Below, in pieces: positions 1 to 7,277 of a stretch of DNA of 9,208 nt. How positions within the stretch are numbered: the stretch's first letter is position 1; every line of letters begins with the position of its first letter. Source of the stretch: Paracoccaceae bacterium (GTDB lineage Bacteria > Pseudomonadota > Alphaproteobacteria > Rhodobacterales > Rhodobacteraceae); contig SLKB01000394.1 of NCBI GenBank assembly GCA_007134805.1, positions 1 to 9,208 on the forward strand, in the 5' to 3' direction. The notes under the pieces are model-generated. The model worked only from the letters and a program-made list of their open reading frames with translations. It was not told the origin of the DNA and made no database searches. Position numbers and translations under genes: made by a program.

Positions 1-7
1 GGCAGGC

Positions 8-646
8 TCAGGATCTGTGCCGTGGATCGGCGATGGGCACAAGCTGCCGGATTGCCGCAACATGTGCGGCCCCGGCACCGGCGGCGTCCTGCCCGAGCGC
101 CAGCGCCGCCTCGGCCAGCGCCTCGCGCGGGACGATCCGGTCGATGAGGCCCCAGGCGCGCGCCTCATCGGCCTCGACGCGCGCGCCGGCCATCAGGATC
201 ATCTTGGTGCGCGCAGGCCCGATCAGGGCCGCAAGCCGCGCCGGGTCCGAGGGCTGCGGCAGGAAGCCCAGCCGCATGACCGGGTAGAAGAACCGCGCCT
301 CGGGCACGGCGAGGCGCAGATCGCAGGCCAGCACCATCCCGAAGGCGCCGCCCGCGAGCGTGCCATTGAGCGCGGCAATGCTCAGGCAGGGCAGCGCTGC
401 GATCCGGCCCGAAAGCTCTTCCCAGAGCGGCGAGGTCGCAAGCCCCGCGCGCGCCTCATCGAGATCGGCGCCCGCACTGAAGACCTTGCCCGCCCCGGTG
501 AGGATCACGACGCGCGCGTCCCCGGCCTGCGCCTGGGCGACCGCGTCGATGAGATCACCCAGCATGGCGGCCGTGAGCGAGTTTGCCTTGTCCGTGCGGT
601 CGAGCGTGATCGTGACGACCGGGCCGTCGGTTGTGACGCGGATCAT
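8..646 (-). CDS. Short crotonase-fold (enoyl-CoA hydratase/isomerase-like) protein
   Basis: The product is 212 residues and is cytoplasmic by lack of a signal. The crotonase fold is clear: an N-terminal beta hairpin (VTITLDR, about 11-17), the first oxyanion-hole segment FSAGADL at 56-62, and the second one, IAALNG followed by AGGAFG, at 90-103. Aligned by eye to mammalian enoyl-CoA hydratase, the two catalytic glutamates (rat Glu144 and Glu164) fall on Gly103 and Val123, so ordinary hydratase chemistry is doubtful. Both oxyanion-hole regions are kept, so CoA-thioester binding is likely. The family usually has about 255-260 residues; this one stops where the C-terminal trimerisation helices would begin. 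A frameshift near the stop cannot be excluded, because only seven bases follow it in the window. The start overlaps the upstream SDR stop (ATGA) and has no evident ribosome-binding site, which suggests translational coupling. Substrate unknown; the fold assignment is secure, the reaction is not. Confidence 0.85.
   Translation of the reverse strand: MIRVTTDGPVVTITLDRTDKANSLTAAMLGDLIDAVAQAQAGDARVVILTGAGKVFSAGADLDEARAGLATSPLWEELSGRIAALPCLSIAALNGTLAGGAFGMVLACDLRLAVPEARFFYPVMRLGFLPQPSDPARLAALIGPARTKMILMAGARVEADEARAWGLIDRIVPREALAEAALALGQDAAGAGAAHVAAIRQLVPIADPRHRS
643..646 (-). other. ATGA stop/start overlap between SDR and crotonase genes
   Basis: The SDR stop TGA (645-643) and the crotonase start ATG (646-644) share bases. 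No Shine-Dalgarno-like purine run precedes the crotonase ATG, so its translation most likely depends on ribosomes finishing the SDR gene. This supports co-expression in a fixed ratio. Confidence 0.8.
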
Positions 647-1404
647 GCGGGCAGGCCGAGGCGCGCGCGGACCGCTGCCTCGCGCAACGACACTTCGCGG
701 CCCACCCAGTCATCGGCATCGGGCGTGCACATCCAGACAAGCGCGCGCGCGGCCCATTCGGGCGGGATATGCGCCGACCAGTCGAGCTGGCTGACCGGGT
801 TGATCCCGCTCTGGCGGATCTGGCGCTGCATGTCGGTGGCCACAGTGCCGGGCGAGAGGCTCATGACGCGCACACCGTAGCCGCGCGCCTCGGTCTCGGC
901 CACGCGGGTGAGCATCCAGGCCCCGGCTTTCGAACTGCAATAGGCGCCCCAGCCTTCGAGCGGGTGATGCGCCGCCCCCGAGCCCACTGTGATGATCGTG
1001 CCTGCGCGCTGCGCCTGCATGATCGGCAGGGCCGCGCGCATGCCGTGAAACACACCCTTGAGGTTGATGTCGATGAGCGCGCCGAAGTCTTCGGGCGCGG
1101 TCTGGGCAAGCGGCGCGATGGGCTCGACCACGCCTGCGTTGTTGATCAGCACATCGAGCCGGCCGAAGCGTTCCCGCATCCGGGCGACCGCGTCCGCAAC
1201 CGAGGCGTGATCGGCCACATCGCAGGGCAAGGCGCGCGCGCCCGTCTCGGTTGCGAGTGCCTCGAGCGCGTCCGCATCGCGCGCGGCGATCCCCACATGC
1301 GCGCCGGCGCCGGCGAAGGCGCGCGCGGCTTCGGCGCCGATGCCGCGGCTGGCACCCGTGATCAGCACGGATTTTCCGTGCAGCGAAGTCAGATCAGGCG
1401 CCAT
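643..1404 (-). CDS. Classical short-chain dehydrogenase/reductase (SDR family)
   Basis: The product is 253 residues, normal for a classical SDR, and is expected to be a cytoplasmic NAD(P)-dependent oxidoreductase. Visible motifs are the cofactor glycine motif TGASRGIG at 16-23, the adenine-ring contact CDV at 61-63, NNAG at 88-91, the structural/catalytic Asn114, Ser142, and the catalytic pair Tyr155/Lys159 (YCSSK). PG at 185-186 follows beta-6. Arg42 after beta-2 hints at NADP(H) preference, which is an inference. I chose the ATG at 1404 because a purine-rich ribosome-binding site (AGAGGAAGGGG) lies just upstream and the conserved Rossmann strand starts soon after. An in-frame ATG at 1470 would add 22 residues that lie inside the tamB coding region and look non-domain. 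The gene follows the tamB stop by 17 bases and overlaps the crotonase gene by four. The substrate cannot be read from sequence; with a crotonase-like partner, an acyl-CoA or hydroxyacyl substrate is possible. Confidence 0.92.
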   Translation of the reverse strand: MAPDLTSLHGKSVLITGASRGIGAEAARAFAGAGAHVGIAARDADALEALATETGARALPCDVADHASVADAVARMRERFGRLDVLINNAGVVEPIAPLAQTAPEDFGALIDINLKGVFHGMRAALPIMQAQRAGTIITVGSGAAHHPLEGWGAYCSSKAGAWMLTRVAETEARGYGVRVMSLSPGTVATDMQRQIRQSGINPVSQLDWSAHIPPEWAARALVWMCTPDADDWVGREVSLREAAVRARLGLPA

Positions 1405-1420
1405 CCCTGCCCCTTCCTCT

Positions 1421-4400
1421 TCAGTAGTCACGCTCGAAGAACAGCCCGACGCTGGAGCGCCCCTCGTCATTGACGCGCGCGCGCCCGGTCAGCGAGCTGG
1501 TGAGGTCGATATTGATCGACACTTCGCTGCTGCCCGTGGGGCTGACCTCGATGTCGGTGTAGATCGTCTCGGTCAGGTAGCGGCCGAGCCGGATCGCGGT
1601 CTCGCCATCCTCATCGGTCACAACGTCCAGATCGTCGAGCCCGACATTCCGCCGGATGCGGCTGAGCACCCCTTCGCTGCGCCCCGAAAGCGTCGCGAGC
1701 GACGAGGCAAGCTGGGCGGCCTGGAACACCGACAGACTGTCGAAGCCCCGCCCGAACAGCAAGAGCGAGACCACCTCTTCCTCGGGCAGTTCGGGCGTCG
1801 ATTCAAACCGGATCTCGGGGGCATCGGCGCGCCCTTCGAGCACAATCCGCGCGGTGGTGCCATTGCGCTGGGTCGAGGCGATGAGCCGCACGAAGGGCAC
1901 GAAATCGCCCTGCAGCGAGGCGAAACCCTCGTTCAGATCGAAGCGGTTGCCCAGAAGGTCCAGCCGGCCGCGGATCAGGTTGAACTGCCCGATCGGGATG
2001 ATGTCGGCGGTGGTGCCTGTCAGGCGCAGCCCACCTCCCAGTTCGGCGTCAAGCCCGCGGCCGCGCAGGAAGATGCGGTTGGGCGCATCGATGCGCAGGT
2101 TGATCCGCGGCGGGATCCCTTCGCGGCCATTGCTTTCGCCCATGTAGATGCCCGCGCGTTCGCGCGTCGCACGCGCCCCGGCACTGTCGCCGAGATGCAC
2201 GAGATCGGGCGGGATATAGCCCGACGAGCCGAGCCCCACGCGCGGGATGCGGATTTCGGTCTCATCGAGCGTGACCCGCCCGCCGATCAGCGGGCCGGCC
2301 GTGAGCGGGCCCGAGATGGTCACGGTGCCCGAGACCTGCGTCTCGAAAAGCTGCGGATCGACGATGCGCAGCGCGTTCAGCTGCGCCTGCAGGTCGCCAG
2401 TGAAGGGCGGTTCGAGCCCGACACTGCCCGAGGCCGACACGGTCCCGCCATTGACCGAGCGCCCCGTGGCCGAGACCTGCGCGCGCGCGCCCGCGATCTG
2501 GGCCTGCAGATTGACATCGGTCAGGCGGATATTCTGGCGCGGCAGCACGACATCGGCGCCACTCGCGCGCGCGGTTCCACTGAGTGAGGCGGGCTCGAGC
2601 GGGCCATTGATGCGCAGGTCGAACTCGGCCGGGCCCTGGATCGAGCGGGGCTCGATCCGCGGGTTGATGAGCGCGAGGTTCGTGGTGCCCGAGGCGCGCA
2701 GATCGGCGCGCATGTCCTGCGACACAGTCCCGGCAAGCTGCACGCGCAGACCCGCCGGCCCGCCGACCCCGAGATCGAGCGCATAGCCCGTGCCCGTGTC
2801 ACGCGCCGTGCCCGAGAGCGTCACCGGCCCGTCGATGCCGGGCACCACGAGGCCGAGATTGTTGAGCCGCCCGTTGATCGTCAGATCCGGCCGGCCGTCG
2901 CGCAGGCGGCCATCGACCGAGGCCGAAAGCTGCGGGCCGGTCAGGTTCACCCGCTCCAGCAGGATATCCTCGGGGCGCTGCACGACACGGGTGGAGAGCC
3001 GGTAGCTGCCCGCGAGCAAGGTGTCGGCGGCCGCATTCCCGACGCGCAGATTGGTCGAGGTGGCGTCAAGTTCGAGCGCGCGCGTCTCGCCCTGCTCGCG
3101 CAGGCGCAGATCGCCCCGGATCGCGCCACCAAGCCCCTCGCGGACGGCGCCCAGGTTCGAGAGCGCGAATTGCGCATCGATCCTTGAGGCGCCAGCGTCG
3201 TAGCGCCCATTGGCCGAGGCGGTCAAGGCCGCGTTTTCAAGCCGCAGCGCGGCCAGATCGAAGGCCTGCCCGTCGCGCTGGCCCGAGACGCTGAGCCGGG
3301 TTTCGCCGCGCAGAAGACGGTCGGCCTCGGGCTGGCCGATGGTGAGGTCGCGCGCGGTCGCTTCCACGGTCAGGGTCTCACGCTCGATCGCGCCCCGCAC
3401 GGCAAGCTGCATGGCGATCTGCCCGCCGAAATCGGTGCCGAGCACGCCAAGATCGGTGAAATCAAGCTCGCCGCGAAGATCTACAGTTTCCTCCGAGACC
3501 TGCCCGCGCAGATCGGCGCGCAGGGTGGTGGCCAATGCCTCGAGCCGGCGCAACTCGATCACGCCATCGGCGCCATGGGCGTCGAGTGTGATCTCGCTGC
3601 GGCCGGCGAGAAGCCGGTCAAGCTCTTCCTGATCGAAACTCAGATCAGTGCCGGAAAGCTCGGCCGCAACCAGGAAGCGGTCCCGCTCTGGCCCCACGGT
3701 GGCGTCCACCTGCGCGCGCGCCGACCCCGAGAGCGGCCGCCCGGCCAGTTGCGAAAACCGCGCGATGTCGCGCAATTCGGCCTGTGCATTGGCCGCGATA
3801 ACCCCATCGTCAAGCTGCGCGCGCCCGTTGACCGCGTAGCCCTCGCCCTCGAGCACGAAGCCCGGCAGCAAAAGCGGCAGACCCTCGCGCCAGATCAGCG
3901 CGAGCGAGCCGGTCACGGTCGAGCCCAGCGCCGCGTCAAGCGCCGGATCGGCGGCCGTGAGGCCCAGCGCCGAGAAATCCAGCAGCGCATCGACGACATT
4001 GCGCTCCTCGCCGAAAGCCTGCGAGGTGATGCGCCCGAGCCCGTTGAGAAACAGCGTCTCGACCGTGAAATCGCCATTGTCGAAGCCGATCACATCGAGC
4101 ACCAGATCCCAGTCCTCATTGACTGCGGCATCGAAGCCCAACTCGAGGCTCGCCGTCTCGATGGTGGTCTGCGCGCCCGGCACCGGGAGCAGCACGCGCG
4201 AGCCGTCGCGCGACGCGATCTCGCCGCGCAGGTCGATCAGTTCGGGGCGGTTGCCCTCGCCCAGCTCGACCCGGCCTTCGAGCGCGAGCTTGTCGGTCCG
4301 CATCTCGAGCGCATCGAGCGAGAGCCGCCCATCGTCGAACTGGCGCGCCCGCGCCGTGATGCGACTGTCGCTGCCGAAGAAGGCGTGGAACTCTTCGTCC

Positions 4401-5272
4401 AGCACCGGGCGCAGATCGCCGCCGAGGTCGAACGAAACCGCGCGGGTCACCCCCTCGCCCCCGGTTTCCAGATCGAAGCGCCCTGCAAGGCGCGGCTCGC
4501 CATCGGTGGCGAGCGTGATATCGGCGCCGAAACTGTCGAGCGGCCCCTCGCCCTGCACGGTCAGCGTGGCCGACGGCGCGCCCGGAATGTCCAGAAGCGT
4601 CACGGCAAGCCCGCCTGGATCTTCCTCGACCCGCAGGTCGAGGCCCAGAACCCGCGTCTCATTCGAAAACGCCCCGTCAAGCACGAAGCTGCCCGCGATC
4701 TCGTCGATACGCTCGACCCGAAGCGTGGCCGCGCCAGAGCCGTCGGCGAGGCTGGCCGCGCCGCTGATCGCGGCGCGCAGCTCCTCGCCCAAAAGCGCCT
4801 CACCGAGCACCACCTCGTCAAGATCGAGCGCGGCGATGCGGATGGAGACCGGCAATTCGGGAAGCTCGAAGGCGCCGCGCGGGACGATTTCCTCTCGCGG
4901 CTCGGCGACGGGGCCGCGCAGCACGGTCACCCGTTCGGCCGAGATCTCGGCGATCTCGATGCGGCGCTGCAGCAGTGCCGAGCGGTTCCATTGCAGCGCC
5001 GCCCCCTCGATGCGCAGCCAGATGCCATCGTCATCGGCGATGGTCATCTCGTCGAAGGTCGCGCGCGAGCTGAGCGCGCCACGGAAGCCCTCGATGCGCA
5101 CCTCGCGGCCCGTGCTCGACAGGCTGTCCTGCAAGAGCCGGGTGAGAAAGCCAACATCGCTTTCGCCCGAGCCGCCGAAGGAGAAGAAGCCGCGCCGTTC
5201 CTGCGCGCTCGCGGGCGCGGCGGCGACGACGAAGGCGAGCATCATGGCGCCGAGAAACAGGAAAATGCGCAT
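1421..5272 (-). CDS. tamB: Translocation and assembly module protein TamB
   Basis: The product is 1283 residues, close to E. coli TamB (about 1259). TamB is a long, hydrophobic-grooved beta-taco protein that spans the periplasm, partners with TamA, and is linked to outer-membrane protein assembly and phospholipid transport. The family is shown by the long series of beta-strand repeats ending in acidic, Gly- and Ala-rich turns, and by the C-terminal TamB (DUF490) domain. That domain includes a GLDAELGG-type segment around 1073-1081, IRGRLDLLGNRFDL at 1100-1113, LPEEEVVSLLLFGR at 1162-1175, and a final aromatic residue (FFERDY). The N-terminus has a hydrophobic core at about 3-19 followed by APASA and then QERR, which reads as a cleavable signal peptide cut after residue 23. 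Classical TamB keeps an uncleaved inner-membrane anchor, so this is unusual. The start codon shares one base with the tamA stop (TGATG), the canonical tamA-tamB arrangement. Its own ribosome-binding site is weak (TGGGG, about 12 bases upstream). Confidence 0.95.
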   Translation of the reverse strand: MRIFLFLGAMMLAFVVAAAPASAQERRGFFSFGGSGESDVGFLTRLLQDSLSSTGREVRIEGFRGALSSRATFDEMTIADDDGIWLRIEGAALQWNRSALLQRRIEIAEISAERVTVLRGPVAEPREEIVPRGAFELPELPVSIRIAALDLDEVVLGEALLGEELRAAISGAASLADGSGAATLRVERIDEIAGSFVLDGAFSNETRVLGLDLRVEEDPGGLAVTLLDIPGAPSATLTVQGEGPLDSFGADITLATDGEPRLAGRFDLETGGEGVTRAVSFDLGGDLRPVLDEEFHAFFGSDSRITARARQFDDGRLSLDALEMRTDKLALEGRVELGEGNRPELIDLRGEIASRDGSRVLLPVPGAQTTIETASLELGFDAAVNEDWDLVLDVIGFDNGDFTVETLFLNGLGRITSQAFGEERNVVDALLDFSALGLTAADPALDAALGSTVTGSLALIWREGLPLLLPGFVLEGEGYAVNGRAQLDDGVIAANAQAELRDIARFSQLAGRPLSGSARAQVDATVGPERDRFLVAAELSGTDLSFDQEELDRLLAGRSEITLDAHGADGVIELRRLEALATTLRADLRGQVSEETVDLRGELDFTDLGVLGTDFGGQIAMQLAVRGAIERETLTVEATARDLTIGQPEADRLLRGETRLSVSGQRDGQAFDLAALRLENAALTASANGRYDAGASRIDAQFALSNLGAVREGLGGAIRGDLRLREQGETRALELDATSTNLRVGNAAADTLLAGSYRLSTRVVQRPEDILLERVNLTGPQLSASVDGRLRDGRPDLTINGRLNNLGLVVPGIDGPVTLSGTARDTGTGYALDLGVGGPAGLRVQLAGTVSQDMRADLRASGTTNLALINPRIEPRSIQGPAEFDLRINGPLEPASLSGTARASGADVVLPRQNIRLTDVNLQAQIAGARAQVSATGRSVNGGTVSASGSVGLEPPFTGDLQAQLNALRIVDPQLFETQVSGTVTISGPLTAGPLIGGRVTLDETEIRIPRVGLGSSGYIPPDLVHLGDSAGARATRERAGIYMGESNGREGIPPRINLRIDAPNRIFLRGRGLDAELGGGLRLTGTTADIIPIGQFNLIRGRLDLLGNRFDLNEGFASLQGDFVPFVRLIASTQRNGTTARIVLEGRADAPEIRFESTPELPEEEVVSLLLFGRGFDSLSVFQAAQLASSLATLSGRSEGVLSRIRRNVGLDDLDVVTDEDGETAIRLGRYLTETIYTDIEVSPTGSSEVSINIDLTSSLTGRARVNDEGRSSVGLFFERDY

Positions 5273-5274
5273 CA
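5270..5274 (-). other. TGATG stop/start overlap between tamA and tamB
   Basis: The tamA TGA (5274-5272) and tamB ATG (5272-5270) share the A at 5272. With only a weak purine run upstream, tamB translation is probably coupled to termination on tamA, keeping the two partner proteins in step. Confidence 0.8.
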
Positions 5275-7092
5275 GAATGTATGCCCCAGGCCAATGTAAA
5301 GCTGGACGCCGCTGCCAGTGTCGCCCGCAACGGGAAAGCCGACATCGAGCCGCAGCGGCCCGATGGCCGTGTCATAGCGCAGCCCGACGCCCGCGCCCGC
5401 GTGCCAGTCGGAATCTCCGGTGAACGCGCCCTCCCAGATATAGCCGGCATCGGCGAAGCCCACGACGCCGATCGTGTCGGTCGCGCGCACGCGCGCCTCG
5501 GCCGAGAGCGCGGCGAGCCCCTGCCCGCCCGAGCGCACGCCATTCGTCGTCACACCGAGCGCGCGGAAGGGTTGGCCGCGCACAGTGCCGCTGCCGCCTG
5601 AGTAGAACAGGAAATCACGCGGAGTATCTTCCAGATCCGCAACAAAGACCGCGCCAAGCTGCGCACGCCCGGCCAGAACCACGCGCCCATCCTCACCGAA
5701 GCCGCGATAGGCGCGCAGATCGGCATAGCTGCGCACGCCGCTATCGGCATCGCTGATCCCGAGGAACGGGGTCAGATCGCCCGCCAGGTAATAGCCGCGC
5801 GTGGGCGCGCGTGTACTGTCGCGCAGATCCCATCTTGCAAAGAAGGGCGCGAGCACGACCCGGTAATCGCGCCGCGTGCCCAGGCCCGGGCCGAAATCCG
5901 CGCGTTCCAGCAAGAGCCCGATGCCGCCCCCGAAGGTCAGAGTGTCGCTGTAGCGATGCTCCAGCCCGGCATCGAGGCGCAGGCGGATGGCCTCGAAATC
6001 ATCCTCGCGCTCGGTCTCGAAGACCGCGCCGAGATTGAGCGTGGTATCGGGGGTGAAGGTTGCGGGGCGCGAGAATTCCGTGCCGATCCGGTAGTCGATA
6101 TTGCCGCTGCGCGCGCCAAGCCCCCCGACCGCGCCTTCAACGCGGAAGCGCTCTGCCCCGCCCAGAAGGTTGCGGTGCAGCCAGAAGCCGGTCAGTTGCA
6201 GCCCTGCCTCGGTGTCGTATTCGATGCCAAGACCCAGCCGCCGGCGCGGGGCCTCGACAAGGGTGGCCTCGATATCGAGCGTGCCATCGGGATTGGCCGC
6301 TTCGGCATCGCGCAGCGCCACCGATGAGAAGGTGCCCGTGCGGCGCAGCCGGGCTGCGGCCTGTTCAAGCGCTTGGGGCGAATACACCTCGCCCTCGGGC
6401 AGGCCGGCGATCTTGACGATGCGCGCGCGGCGGGTGCGGTTCTGCCCGCGCGGCCGCAACTCGCCAAAGCGCAGTTGCGGGCCGGGCGCGATGCGCAGGA
6501 TCGCGTCAAGCTCGTTGGCCGGATGGCGCGCGGTGATCTCCTGATCGACCAGATCGACCTGGGCGTGGCCGTCATCGCGCCAGCCGGAAATCGCGGCTTC
6601 GGTCGCATCGCGGATCACGCGGCTGCGCGCGGGCGCGCCGCGCGCGAACCCCTCGGGCAGTTCGGTGGTGGGCGTGACGGGCGCCACTTCGGCGCGCGCG
6701 AAGACGAAGGCCGGGCCCGGCGTCATGCGCACCTCGATGGTGCCGATCTGTGTAGGGGGGGCGAGCGGCGAGATTTCGGCCGCCTCGCGCCCGTCGATCA
6801 GGACGCTGATTTCGGGGGCATAGAAGCCCGCCTCGTAGAAGATGCCGATCAACTGGCCATATTCGGCGCGCGCGATCGTGAAGATCTCGAACGCGTCGGT
6901 CACGCCCTCGTCGCGCGCGGCGCGCAGCAGCGAGGCACGCTCGAGCGCGGTCTGAAGCGTGCTTTCACCCGGTTGGAGCGTGAAGCGCAGCGCGTCGAAC
7001 GCGGCTGCCGGAGAGGCCAGCGCGAGAGCCACCAGGAAGGCACCCCACCTGCCGGCGCGCCGCCCGCGGCTGAACGCGGAAAACATGGACAT
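5272..7092 (-). CDS. tamA: Outer-membrane Omp85-family protein TamA
   Basis: The product is 606 residues, matching TamA (about 577 in E. coli). It is expected in the outer membrane as a 16-stranded barrel with periplasmic POTRA domains that contact TamB. A signal peptide is visible: Arg-rich n-region (RGRRAGR, 9-15), hydrophobic core, and SPAAA ending at 31 with predicted cleavage before Phe32. POTRA-like segments fill about 32-283; the last carries AGLPEGEVYSPQ (229-240) and a helix plus strand (RLRRTGTFSSVAL). The barrel runs from about 284, with the Omp85 loop-6 motif VRGQPF at 504-509, VGFADAG at 544-550, GPLRLDVGFP at 578-587, and a terminal aromatic (LGHTF) as a BAM recognition signal. 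Two in-frame ATG codons (7092 and 7086) are possible starts; neither has a clear ribosome-binding site, and the mature protein is unaffected. First gene of the tamA-tamB-SDR-crotonase cluster and divergent from ahcY. A run of seven C residues (6761-6755) lies in the coding strand at Ala111-Pro113. Confidence 0.95.
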   Translation of the reverse strand: MSMFSAFSRGRRAGRWGAFLVALALASPAAAFDALRFTLQPGESTLQTALERASLLRAARDEGVTDAFEIFTIARAEYGQLIGIFYEAGFYAPEISVLIDGREAAEISPLAPPTQIGTIEVRMTPGPAFVFARAEVAPVTPTTELPEGFARGAPARSRVIRDATEAAISGWRDDGHAQVDLVDQEITARHPANELDAILRIAPGPQLRFGELRPRGQNRTRRARIVKIAGLPEGEVYSPQALEQAAARLRRTGTFSSVALRDAEAANPDGTLDIEATLVEAPRRRLGLGIEYDTEAGLQLTGFWLHRNLLGGAERFRVEGAVGGLGARSGNIDYRIGTEFSRPATFTPDTTLNLGAVFETEREDDFEAIRLRLDAGLEHRYSDTLTFGGGIGLLLERADFGPGLGTRRDYRVVLAPFFARWDLRDSTRAPTRGYYLAGDLTPFLGISDADSGVRSYADLRAYRGFGEDGRVVLAGRAQLGAVFVADLEDTPRDFLFYSGGSGTVRGQPFRALGVTTNGVRSGGQGLAALSAEARVRATDTIGVVGFADAGYIWEGAFTGDSDWHAGAGVGLRYDTAIGPLRLDVGFPVAGDTGSGVQLYIGLGHTF

Positions 7093-7241
7093 TCAGATCA
7101 AGACCCGTTGGTGTCGCTTTGTTAATCTGTGACAGAACTGGACCAAGGCGACAACAGGGCAAGGCGAATTTTCTCGTGATGGGCGCGTCAGTGCAACGAC
7201 GCGATGCTGCGTGCCGCGCCTATTGTCGGAGGCAGGTGGGG

Positions 7242-7271
7242 ATGCTAAGTGCCCCCGCATCGCATTGGTAA
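7242..7271 (+). CDS. Possible nine-codon leader peptide (uORF) before ahcY
   Basis: An ATG at 7242 opens a nine-codon frame, MLSAPASHW, ending with TAA at 7269-7271, 16 bases before the ahcY start and in a different frame. It is preceded by GGAGG (7228-7232) with a nine-base spacing, a better Shine-Dalgarno match than that of ahcY itself. A ribosome on this frame would disrupt the GCATCGC strand (7257-7263) of the proposed leader stem, so it could couple to ahcY expression. There is no run of regulatory codons as in classical attenuators. It could equally be a chance short frame. Confidence 0.25.
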   Translation: MLSAPASHW

Positions 7272-7272
7272 C

Positions 7273-7277
7273 AAGGA
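7273..7277 (+). promoter_or_regulatory. Ribosome-binding site of ahcY
   Basis: AAGGA lies ten bases before the ATG at 7288 and fixes that start. An in-frame GTG at 7249 would add 13 residues with no family resemblance and lies upstream of this site. The last bases of the site are part of the proposed occluding stem (7276-7282). Confidence 0.7.

Noticed and set aside
1405..1470. Upstream ATG at 1470 for the SDR gene
   Set aside because: It lies inside tamB, adds a non-domain tail, and the ATG at 1404 has a good purine-rich ribosome-binding site and gives the normal family length.
2479..2490. Alternating GC runs (also 741-751 and 1474-1484) as possible Z-DNA or regulatory repeats
   Set aside because: They encode ordinary Ala-Arg stretches with the preferred GCG and CGC codons of this genome, and have no special placement.
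3575..5423. Long plus-strand open frames (574 and 488 codons) opposite tamB, and similar ones at 17-880, 769-1473 and 1340-2587
   Set aside because: They are shadows of tamB, the SDR and crotonase genes: low-complexity Arg/Ser/Pro-rich or Arg/Asp-rich translations with no motif and no plausible ribosome-binding site.
7236..7261. An H-type pseudoknot from GGGG/CCCC plus GATGC/GCATC
   Set aside because: The two stems would be joined with zero-length loops, which is sterically implausible; they are better seen as alternatives to each other.
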